Source: SZUA-309 sp965233675
GTDB lineage: Bacteria > Pseudomonadota > Gammaproteobacteria > Pseudomonadales > Azotimanducaceae
Length of the DNA stretch: 64,000 nucleotides
Assembly: GCA_965233675.1 (NCBI GenBank)
Contig: OZ247498.1
Coordinates: forward strand, 62,001-126,000
Reading direction: 5' to 3'
Positions 17,723 through 24,938 of the stretch are shown one piece after another. Position 1 is the stretch's first letter; each line of letters begins with the position of its first letter. The translations under genes were made by a program, and so were the position numbers. The notes under the pieces are model-generated. The model saw nothing but the letters and a program-made list of their open reading frames with translations, did no database searches and was not told the DNA's origin.

Positions 17723-18877
17723 TCAGAACAGCGAGTCGAATTCCCGCGGTTCGTTGCTCGTTCTTGCTTCCCGAATGCACTGAGCAAGAATCGGAATACC
17801 CTGCTCGATCTGCTCTCTGGACAGATGCCCGAAAGCGAGCCGGAGGTACGGCACTTTGGCGTTCTGGTAGTGGAATGAGATACCCGGCAGGTACATGAAG
17901 CCGCGGGCCACCGCGGTTTCGAGCAGTGCCTTGCCGTTGATGTCGTCCGGCACCCGCACCCAGACGAACAGTCCGCCAACAGGATGAGACCACACGCACT
18001 GATCTGAGAGTTCTGCTTCCAGCATGGACAGGGTCAGATCCCGCTTCACCTTCAGTGCCTCATTGCCGAAGTTTGTGTGATCCCAGATCCCTTCTTTGTA
18101 GAACTCGGCGACGATGGCGGCAGCGAGGGTGTTGCTGCCGGCATCATGGCGCCGGTTCATGATCTTCTCGAGCATGGGTGGACGGGCCAGCACATAGCCG
18201 AGTCGGAGTCCGGGGGCCAGGATTTTCGACAACGAGCACAGGTAGATGTGTCTGGGATCGTCATCCATGGCATAGATGGCGGGTTCCACCGGACCGTCGT
18301 AGTGCACGTCGCCGTAGCAGTTGTCTTCCACCAGCGGCACGTCATAGCGGCGGGTGATGTCGATCAGAGCCTGCCGCTTTGCACGGGGCATGGTGAACCC
18401 GGTGGGGTTCTGATAGGTCGTGATGGTGTAGATGAACTTCGGCAGTCGATCTTCAGCCGCGAGTCGCGCCAGTTCCTGCTCCAGCACATCGAGCCGCATG
18501 CCTTCTTCGGAAAGGGGAATCCCGACCATGTCGAGCTTCAGGCTGCGGTACGCCGCCAGTGTGCCGGGGTAGCTGAATTCTTCGACGATGCAGGTATCCC
18601 CAGGGGCGTCCTGAAGCGCTTCGGCGACCAGGGTAACCGCCTGCATGGACCCGTTGGTGAGCATGAGGTGATCCGGATCGACCGGCACCCCCTCCCGTTC
18701 CGACTCCCGCTTTGCCATGGCCACCCGCAACGGCTGGTAGCCGAGCTTGCCGGGATAGTCGTTCAATTCTTCGAGTTCCCGCTCGATGACGTTCACCGCC
18801 GCATCCTGCAGCGCCTTGACGGGAAAGGTATCCGGATTGGATCGGCCGCTGCCGAAGTCGTAGAGAATCTCGCTCAT
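17723..18877 (-). CDS. PLP-dependent aminotransferase, class I/II fold
   Basis: 384 residues. The PLP Lys lies in LCSLSKILAPGLRLGYVLA; TNGSMQAVTLVAEAL is the phosphate-cup segment and VEDNCYGDVHYDG supplies the Asp that pairs with the pyridine nitrogen. It resembles the 2-aminoadipate/MocR-type aminotransferase branch without its DNA-binding domain. It overlaps the upstream isomerase gene by 4 bp (ATGA), which itself overlaps the dehydrogenase by 4 bp, so the three are one operon. It may transaminate a keto-sugar or an amino-acid product of that pathway. Confidence 0.88.
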   Translation of the reverse strand: MSEILYDFGSGRSNPDTFPVKALQDAAVNVIERELEELNDYPGKLGYQPLRVAMAKRESEREGVPVDPDHLMLTNGSMQAVTLVAEALQDAPGDTCIVEEFSYPGTLAAYRSLKLDMVGIPLSEEGMRLDVLEQELARLAAEDRLPKFIYTITTYQNPTGFTMPRAKRQALIDITRRYDVPLVEDNCYGDVHYDGPVEPAIYAMDDDPRHIYLCSLSKILAPGLRLGYVLARPPMLEKIMNRRHDAGSNTLAAAIVAEFYKEGIWDHTNFGNEALKVKRDLTLSMLEAELSDQCVWSHPVGGLFVWVRVPDDINGKALLETAVARGFMYLPGISFHYQNAKVPYLRLAFGHLSREQIEQGIPILAQCIREARTSNEPREFDSLF

Positions 18878-19629
18878 CGTCTGCCTTGTGCCAGTTCGTT
18901 TTCAGTCAGATAGGTATAGCTTTCCCGGATGGCCGTCATCATATCTGTGGCGCAGGCGTCCAGTTCCACCACCAGCCATTCCAGGGTTTGCGGGTCCGCG
19001 GCTGCGACGATGGCCGCCACATCCACCTTGCCCTGACCCACCGCCACCATGGGTTGTTTCTGCTCGAGAGGACCGTCTTTGATGTGCAGCAGTGGCGCCT
19101 TGCCGGCAATCCGGGTCAGCTCCGCCGCCGGGTCACAGGCGCCGAAGTTGGATGCCCAGTAGGTGTCGAGCTCGTATCGCAGATCGGGCACCATCTCGGC
19201 CAGGTGGTGCATGGCCGGTCTGCCGTCCAGCAGTTCGAACTCCCACCAGTGATTGTGGATGGCGAGCTCGATGCCCTGGGGCCCGAGCTGATCGATGAGC
19301 TGCTGGCAGGTGTCGGCGGTGCGGCGAACGGCGTCCAGATCTTTGAAATCGTCAGGCATGAAGCCGCCGATGGCCCGGTTCAATCCGAGCTCTCCCAGTG
19401 ATTCCACCACTTCGTCGATCGGGCTGCGGTTGGCCCAGGGCGTGTGGCTGGACGAAACCTTCATGCCCAGACTTTCCACCTGCGAACGAAACTCCCGTGG
19501 TGATTTGCCGAACAGATTGAATGGCTCCACCCCGGTGTAGCCGATTTCGGCGAGTTCATCGAGGACCGCGTCGAAGTTCTGCTCCGATGCCTCCCGGAGT
19601 GAATAGAGTTGTACGGAAATGGGGGTCAC
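18874..19629 (-). CDS. Sugar phosphate isomerase/epimerase (xylose isomerase-like TIM barrel)
   Basis: 251 residues. The AP-endonuclease-2 fold is visible as SVQLYSLREASEQNFDAVLD, VEPFNLFGKS and a metal site made by AIHNHWWEF, YELDTYWAS, LLHIKDG and WLVVELDAC. This family includes hydroxypyruvate isomerase, inosose dehydratase (IolE) and keto-sugar 3-epimerases. Its overlap with the Gfo/Idh/MocA gene argues for successive steps on one sugar or cyclitol. Specific substrate unknown. Confidence 0.88.
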   Translation of the reverse strand: MTPISVQLYSLREASEQNFDAVLDELAEIGYTGVEPFNLFGKSPREFRSQVESLGMKVSSSHTPWANRSPIDEVVESLGELGLNRAIGGFMPDDFKDLDAVRRTADTCQQLIDQLGPQGIELAIHNHWWEFELLDGRPAMHHLAEMVPDLRYELDTYWASNFGACDPAAELTRIAGKAPLLHIKDGPLEQKQPMVAVGQGKVDVAAIVAAADPQTLEWLVVELDACATDMMTAIRESYTYLTENELAQGRR

Positions 19630-20678
19630 AGTTGAATCTCCCTGCCGGTGGCCGCCGATTCGTAGATGCCGTCCAGAACCCGCTGCACGGCGAGTGCCTG
19701 GCGGGTGTCGATGATGGGCGCCTCGTTACCGAGCAGCACATTGATGAAGTGTTCTGCCCGGGAGCAGTGCGGGAACGCGATCGCGGGTGCTGCCGGATTC
19801 TGAATGATCCGGTATTCATTGCCTTCGCCGGGTTCGAACAGGCGACCGCCATAGACGGATAATCCTGCATTCTCGCCATAGGCAACCACATCGTGATCGT
19901 TGCCATCCGGCTGGTGCAGAGCCCAGGCAGCCTCGAGTGTGACCACGGCGCCGCCGTCGAGACGGATGAGCGCCGTGGCGAAGTCATCCACATCGAAGGT
20001 CTCGAATTCCCGTTCAGATCGGCCCCAACCGCCTTCGCCCAGGCCCCGGTTGCCGAACCGGGTGAAGGTGGCGCCACTCACCGAGATCGGACGGAAGTTA
20101 TCGATCAGGTGCAGGGCGACATCGAGCACATGAACGCCGATATCCAGCAGGGCGCCGCCGCCGGCGACCGACTTGCTGGTGAACCAGCTGCCGAGGCGGG
20201 GAATGCCGGCCCGTCGTCGCCAGTACGCCTTGAGGTGATAAACCTCACCCAGACGGCCCGCCTCTATCAGCGCCCGGGCACTCTGCACCGTGCGCTCAAA
20301 GCGCTGATTCATACCGAGCATGAGCGTCCGCTCCGCCGCCTCGGCAGCGGTGACGATGTTTTCTGCGGCCTGACTGTTGAGCGCGAAGGGTTTGTCCAGG
20401 AGCACGTGCTTGCCGGCCTGCAGCGCTTTGACGGCCACTTCCTCGTGGAAGGCATTCGGTACCGCGATATAGACCGCATCGAGATCGTCGCGAGCCAGCA
20501 ACGCATCCACCTCGGTGTGGGTGTGTTCTGCCTTCACTCTTGCCGCGAGTTCCGCCGCACGCTCTGCATTGGGGTCTGCCACCGCAACCACGTCGCAACC
20601 CGGGTGCCGGTGGAATTCCCGTGAAGTGAATAGGGCAATCTGGTCGGCGCCGATCATGCCGAGTCGAATACTGCTCAT
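19626..20678 (-). CDS. Gfo/Idh/MocA-family oxidoreductase
   Basis: 350 residues. Rossmann N-terminus with RLGMIGADQIALF, nicotinamide-binding and catalytic Lys in HVLLDKPFALN, and the C-terminal GVHVLDVALHLID segment (G-x-H-x-x-D), which supplies the catalytic Asp/His. It oxidises or reduces a sugar, inositol or dehydro-sugar using NAD(P). First gene of the minus-strand triad with the isomerase and aminotransferase, and divergent from a second Gfo/Idh/MocA gene 61 bp away. Confidence 0.92.
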   Translation of the reverse strand: MSSIRLGMIGADQIALFTSREFHRHPGCDVVAVADPNAERAAELAARVKAEHTHTEVDALLARDDLDAVYIAVPNAFHEEVAVKALQAGKHVLLDKPFALNSQAAENIVTAAEAAERTLMLGMNQRFERTVQSARALIEAGRLGEVYHLKAYWRRRAGIPRLGSWFTSKSVAGGGALLDIGVHVLDVALHLIDNFRPISVSGATFTRFGNRGLGEGGWGRSEREFETFDVDDFATALIRLDGGAVVTLEAAWALHQPDGNDHDVVAYGENAGLSVYGGRLFEPGEGNEYRIIQNPAAPAIAFPHCSRAEHFINVLLGNEAPIIDTRQALAVQRVLDGIYESAATGREIQL

Positions 20679-20739
20679 GTCCCCTGAAATCCCCTGTGAA
20701 TGGGTTATCGTAGCATGCTGAATCGGACGGAATCAGGGG

Positions 20740-21918
20740 ATGAAGGTGAGTGGTGAGGCAGGATCGAACCGGAAGGTTCGGATGGGAATGATCGGCGGCG
20801 GTGAAGGGGCATTCATCGGGTCCGTGCATCGCATGGCGGCCGAACTCGACGGTGAAATCGAACTCGTCTGCGGTGCTTTCTCTTCTGATCCGGAACGTTC
20901 CGTCCGCTCGGGACAGGGCCTGTATCGGCTCCCGCCGGAACGCTGCTATCCGGACTACGCGGCGATGTTCGCGGCCGAAGCCGGAATGCCGCCGGAACGG
21001 CGGATGGACTTCGTGACCATCGCCGCGCCGAACCATGTGCATTTTCCCGCGGCGTGCGCCGCGGTCGAAGCGGGTTTCCACGTTGTCTGCGATAAGCCCG
21101 TCACCCACACGCTGACCGATGCGCTGGCGCTACAGACATTGCTCGAGGGCTCGGACCGTCTGTTCTGCCTGACTCACAACTACACGGGTTATCCAATGAT
21201 CCGCGAAGCCCGGTCGCTCATAGCCTCCGGCGCACTCGGCGCCGTTCGCCGGGCGGATTGCGACTACCTGCAGGGCTGGCTGGCGACCGATGAAGAAGCG
21301 AGTGGCAACAAGCAGGCCGAATGGCGCACGGATCCGGACCGGGCGGGTGCGGCCGGTTGCTTTGGCGACATCGGCAGTCATGCACAGAACCTGCTCGAGT
21401 TCGTGACTGGTCAGCACATCAGTCGCCTCTGCGCGGATCTCAACACCTGGGTCGATGGGCGAGCGCTGGATGATGATGGCAATGTGCTGATCCAGTTGTC
21501 TGGCGGTGCCCGGGGGGTGATCAGTGCCTCACAGGTGGCCGTTGGAGAAGAAAACGGTTTGCGCCTGCGCGTTTACGGGGAGAAGGGTGGGCTCAACTGG
21601 TCTCAGATGGCGCCGAACAGTCTGACGTTGAGCTGGCCGGACAGATCCATGGAGCTTCGCCGAACCGGCGGACCTTCGACTTCCGCGGTGGCGGCCGACG
21701 CGACGCGATTGCCGGCCGGACATCCGGAGGGTTATCTGGAAGCGTTTGCCGTGCTCTACCGGGACTTCGCGCGGGCGGTGCTCGCCCAGGAGGCTGGCGG
21801 TCGAGCAGAACCGGATGTGCCCGGAATCGCGGAAGGCGTGCGCGGAATGCGATTCATCGAAACCGTGGTGGCCAGTGCGGCGGCGGGCGCGAGCTGGCTC
21901 GAGATCCCGGCCGGTTGA
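20740..21918 (+). CDS. Gfo/Idh/MocA-family oxidoreductase
   Basis: 392 residues from ATG 20740. The NAD(P) motif is RMGMIGGGEGAFIGSVH, the catalytic Lys is in VCDKPVTHT and the C-terminal domain begins GDIGSHAQNLLEFV. It is longer than the divergent paralogue and belongs to a different sub-branch (with a QGWLATD segment). It is followed 64 bp downstream by a second TIM-barrel isomerase, mirroring the gene order on the minus strand. The two halves probably serve one pathway or two related sugars. Confidence 0.92.
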   Translation: MKVSGEAGSNRKVRMGMIGGGEGAFIGSVHRMAAELDGEIELVCGAFSSDPERSVRSGQGLYRLPPERCYPDYAAMFAAEAGMPPERRMDFVTIAAPNHVHFPAACAAVEAGFHVVCDKPVTHTLTDALALQTLLEGSDRLFCLTHNYTGYPMIREARSLIASGALGAVRRADCDYLQGWLATDEEASGNKQAEWRTDPDRAGAAGCFGDIGSHAQNLLEFVTGQHISRLCADLNTWVDGRALDDDGNVLIQLSGGARGVISASQVAVGEENGLRLRVYGEKGGLNWSQMAPNSLTLSWPDRSMELRRTGGPSTSAVAADATRLPAGHPEGYLEAFAVLYRDFARAVLAQEAGGRAEPDVPGIAEGVRGMRFIETVVASAAAGASWLEIPAG

Positions 21919-21982
21919 TCTCTTGACCCGATTCCCTGCATGACGGAAACCTCTACATGAACCCCTGCGAGGAGTACTTAAA

Positions 21983-23038
21983 TTGAAGACGCTGAAAGGC
22001 CCGGCCATATTTCTGGCCCAGTTCATTGCGGACGAAGAACCCTTCAATTCCATCGAAGCCATGGCGCGCTGGGCTGCGTCGCTGGGGTTCGTCGGTATTC
22101 AGGTGCCGATCGGAAACCCGGCCTTCATCGATGTGAAACAGGCCGCGGAGAGCAAGGACTACTGTGACGATCTCAAAGGCCGGGTGGAAGCCTGCGGGGT
22201 GACCATCACAGAGCTGTCGACACACCTCGAAGGGCAACTCGTGGCCGTGCACCCGACCTATGACGAGATGTTTGATGCGTTCGCTCCCCAATCTGTGCAT
22301 GGCAATGCAAAGGCCCGCACGGAATGGGCGACGGAACAGGTGAAGCTCGCTGCCAGGGCCAGCGCCAATCTTGGGTTGAATGCCCAGGCAGCCTTCTCCG
22401 GTGCATTACTCTGGCCCATGCTCTATCCCTGGCCCCAGCGACCGCCAGGCCTGGTGGAAGCCGGTTTCGCTGAGCTGGGCCGGCGCTGGCGGCCGATCCT
22501 CGACGTGTTCGATGAGTGTGGGGTGGATTGCTGCTACGAATTGCATCCCGGCGAAGACCTGCACGACGGTGTGACTTTCGAACGCTTCCTGGAATCCGTG
22601 GGTGATCACAACCGGGCCAGCATTCTCTACGACCCGAGCCACTTCGTGCTGCAGCAACTGGACTATCTGGAATTCATCGACATCTATCATGAGCGGATCA
22701 AGGCGTTCCACGTCAAAGACGCAGAGTTCCAGCCGAACGGTCGCTCCGGCGTTTATGGCGGCTATCAGGGCTGGGTGGAGCGCCCCGGACGGTTCCGCTC
22801 CCTGGGCGATGGTCAGATCGACTTCAAGGCGATCTTCTCCAGGCTGGCGCAATATGACTTCGACGGCTGGGCTGTGCTGGAGTGGGAGTGCGCGCTCAAG
22901 CATCAGGAAGACGGGGCGCGGGAGGGGGCCGCATTCATCGCGGATCACATCATCCGGGTGACGGACAAAGCGTTCGACGACTTCGCGGCCGCCGGTATGG
23001 ACGAAGCGGCGAATCGCCGGATTCTCGGTCTGGACTGA
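21983..23038 (+). CDS. Sugar phosphate isomerase/epimerase (TIM barrel)
   Basis: 351 residues from TTG 21983, supported by GCGAGGAG at 21967-21974. Metal-site residues are seen in CCYELHPGEDLHDG, ASILYDPSHFVLQQ, FHVKDAEF and AVLEWECA. The length and the Trp-rich AFSGALLWPMLYPWPQ stretch place it in the long branch of this superfamily often paired with Gfo/Idh/MocA dehydrogenases. It ends 447 bp before the MFS transporter, a likely importer for the same sugar or polyol. Confidence 0.88.
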   Translation: MKTLKGPAIFLAQFIADEEPFNSIEAMARWAASLGFVGIQVPIGNPAFIDVKQAAESKDYCDDLKGRVEACGVTITELSTHLEGQLVAVHPTYDEMFDAFAPQSVHGNAKARTEWATEQVKLAARASANLGLNAQAAFSGALLWPMLYPWPQRPPGLVEAGFAELGRRWRPILDVFDECGVDCCYELHPGEDLHDGVTFERFLESVGDHNRASILYDPSHFVLQQLDYLEFIDIYHERIKAFHVKDAEFQPNGRSGVYGGYQGWVERPGRFRSLGDGQIDFKAIFSRLAQYDFDGWAVLEWECALKHQEDGAREGAAFIADHIIRVTDKAFDDFAAAGMDEAANRRILGLD

Positions 23039-23142
23039 CGAGCGGTGTGATTTCCTGCACGAACCACCTGGCTTCGTCGTTGACTTGATCCAGACGCAGG
23101 CGCAATATGCGCGCCCGCTCGAGGTCTACCTCGCAGCCAGTC

Positions 23143-23214
23143 AGATTGTACAGATAGAACAGAATGTACAGATAGAACAGATAGAACAGATAGAACAGAT
23201 AGAACAGATAGAAC
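23143..23214. repeat. 9-bp tandem repeat, unit AGATAGAAC
   Basis: Eight 9-bp units: AGATTGTAC, AGATAGAAC, AGAATGTAC, then five perfect AGATAGAAC copies (23170-23214). Because nine is a multiple of three and no stop occurs in one frame, the repeat could be translated as repeating Asp-Arg-Thr in frame with the small ORF that follows. There are no unique spacers, so this is not a CRISPR array. Confidence 0.95.
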
Positions 23215-23221
23215 AGTACGG

Positions 23222-23401
23222 ATGAATCAGATCAGCAATCACAACACAAAACACGCGCTTCATCGCGAAGCGGGTGCTGGCGTGCGTGCGGTCAATACGG
23301 CCCACGTCACCTGGCCGTGTGGTTCCTGGTCCTATGTGTCATTCGACATGCTGCGTACCGATCTGGTGACCATTCAAGGCGACCCAGGCTCAAGCGGATA
23401 G
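23222..23401 (+). CDS. Possible small protein, 59 residues
   Basis: ATG 23222 to TAG 23399-23401. The frame is open further upstream back to a TGA at 23081-23083, through the 9-bp repeats, but has no other good start there. No clear Shine-Dalgarno precedes the ATG. The product is soluble, with an aromatic patch VTWPCGSWSYVSF. A factor-independent terminator lies 32 bp after the stop, which is the position expected at the end of a transcript. I recognise no family. It could also be a remnant of a longer gene. Confidence 0.35.
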   Translation: MNQISNHNTKHALHREAGAGVRAVNTAHVTWPCGSWSYVSFDMLRTDLVTIQGDPGSSG

Positions 23402-23433
23402 TTCATCGACTCAAAATTGAGAGAACGACTGAG

Positions 23434-23466
23434 AACCCCGAAGAGCCACAAGCCTTCGGGGTTTTT
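23434..23466 (+). terminator. Factor-independent terminator or attenuator upstream of the MFS gene
   Basis: Stem AACCCCGAAG (23434-23443) pairs perfectly with CTTCGGGGTT (23454-23463) around a 10-base loop and runs into five T. It ends only 18 bp before the MFS start, so it either ends a transcript from the left or attenuates MFS expression. Confidence 0.85.
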
Positions 23467-23484
23467 CGTTTCAGGAGAGGAAAA

Positions 23485-24783
23485 ATGGACGCGACAGAGG
23501 ACGCGAACTACAAACAATTACAGCAGAACCTGCTCAGAACGCTCTGGCTCGGTTTCTTCCAGGTGTTCCTGGTGTTCATGCCGATTGCCGTGCCCTTCTT
23601 TCAGTCGAAGGGCCTGTCCATGGCGGACGTGTTCACGCTGCAGGCCTTTTTCGGCCTGGTGGTGCTGATCACCGAGGTGCCGAGCGGCTACGTGGCCGAC
23701 ATTTTCGGCCGCAAGTCGACCCTGGTGATCGGTGCTGCCATTGCCGGTGTTGGCCACAGCCTTCTGCTCGTGGCGGATGGTTTCTGGGGGCTGGCCATGT
23801 TCGAGCTGGCCCTGGGTATTGCCCACAGTCTGATCTCGGGATCGGATATTGCCATTCTCTACGACACGGAACTGGCGATGGGTCGGGGAGAGCAGGCACA
23901 ACGCCAGATTGTTGGTCGCCTGTACGGTTTTCGCACGGTATCGGAATCGATTGCCGCGTTCCTCTGCACCCTGCTGCTGCTGCATTCCATGGACCTGGTG
24001 ATCTGGGTGCAGGCAGCAGCCGGCTGGATACCGCTTGCGCTGGCCCTGCTGCTGGTGGAACCGCCCGGTGAGCGACTGAAGAGCGATGATCACCTCGGCA
24101 ACATGATGGAGATCTGTCAGGTCCTGCTGACCCGCTCCCGTTTGCTGAGGTTGATCGTGCTGGCGCTTTGCGTCTGGAGTCTGACCACCTTCTATGCCGT
24201 CTGGCTGCTGCAGAAGATCTGGGAGTCCCACGGCATCGATCTCGTTCACTTCGGCTATCTCTGGGGTGGACTGACGGTGATCGCCGCGCTGGCAGGTCGC
24301 TATGCACACGTGGCGGAAGACAAGCTGGGCACAACGGGATTGCTGCTGTTTATCGGTATTTCACCGACGGTGGGTTATCTCGGGCTCGAGTGGTTCGGGA
24401 TGGTGGGTGGCTATATCGCCAGTGCCACATTCATGATCAGCCGGGGCTTCGGTCTGGTGGTGCTGCGGGATGCGCTCAACCGGCGCATACCGAGCCGGTA
24501 CCGGGCAACCGCCAACTCGCTGACCAGTTTCGGATTCCGGGGCGCATTCATGCTCACCGGGCCGCTGGTCGGCTACTACCTGGATCTCTGGGGGATGGCG
24601 GCGACGCTGTATCTGCTCTCGGCCGCGACGCTGGTGATCTTCGTCACACTCGTGCTGCCGCTGCTGCTTGCGGTGCGCGGTCTGCCGACCAACAGTCAGG
24701 CCGACCGGGCAATGGAACAGGCGCTTCGGCAGCCGCCGGAAGATGCTCCGGAAAACGACCGCGCCTGTGTGCCGGGCGGCTGA
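23485..24783 (+). CDS. MFS transporter
   Basis: 432 residues from ATG 23485 with AGGAGAGG at good spacing; the frame is open further upstream but that part contains the terminator. About 12 hydrophobic helices. The loop 2-3 MFS signature is present as PSGYVADIFGRKSTLVIG, and the second half has an equivalent basic loop RIPSRYRATANSL. Inner-membrane carrier, substrate unknown; proximity to the isomerase/dehydrogenase island suggests a sugar or polyol. The short hydrophilic tail contains several Pro and Glu residues. Confidence 0.9.
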   Translation: MDATEDANYKQLQQNLLRTLWLGFFQVFLVFMPIAVPFFQSKGLSMADVFTLQAFFGLVVLITEVPSGYVADIFGRKSTLVIGAAIAGVGHSLLLVADGFWGLAMFELALGIAHSLISGSDIAILYDTELAMGRGEQAQRQIVGRLYGFRTVSESIAAFLCTLLLLHSMDLVIWVQAAAGWIPLALALLLVEPPGERLKSDDHLGNMMEICQVLLTRSRLLRLIVLALCVWSLTTFYAVWLLQKIWESHGIDLVHFGYLWGGLTVIAALAGRYAHVAEDKLGTTGLLLFIGISPTVGYLGLEWFGMVGGYIASATFMISRGFGLVVLRDALNRRIPSRYRATANSLTSFGFRGAFMLTGPLVGYYLDLWGMAATLYLLSAATLVIFVTLVLPLLLAVRGLPTNSQADRAMEQALRQPPEDAPENDRACVPGG

Positions 24784-24938
24784 TACCCCGGCCGGAAAAT
24801 CAGTGCACCGGCATCCCGGCCGTTCTGCGGATAAGCAGGACAGGTCGGGATGACCGGGTGCAGGCCTCTGAAGACCTGCGGGCGGAAGGCGGTGTTTTTA
24901 AGGTCTAATTGACGTATTCCACGACGAGGTCTGTCGAC

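Larger units (their letters stand above)
23039..23484. other. 446-bp spacer with 9-bp tandem repeats, a short open frame and a terminator
   Basis: The spacer between the isomerase and MFS genes holds three things described separately: tandem repeats (23143-23214), a 59-codon frame (23222-23401) and a hairpin terminator (23434-23466). A further small hairpin with stem CGCTTC/GAAGCG spans 23256-23272. The last 18 bases contain the MFS ribosome site (AGGAGAGG, 23473-23480). Confidence 0.6.

Noticed and set aside
23143..23214. CRISPR array
   Set aside because: Contiguous 9-bp repeats with no spacers and no cas genes nearby.
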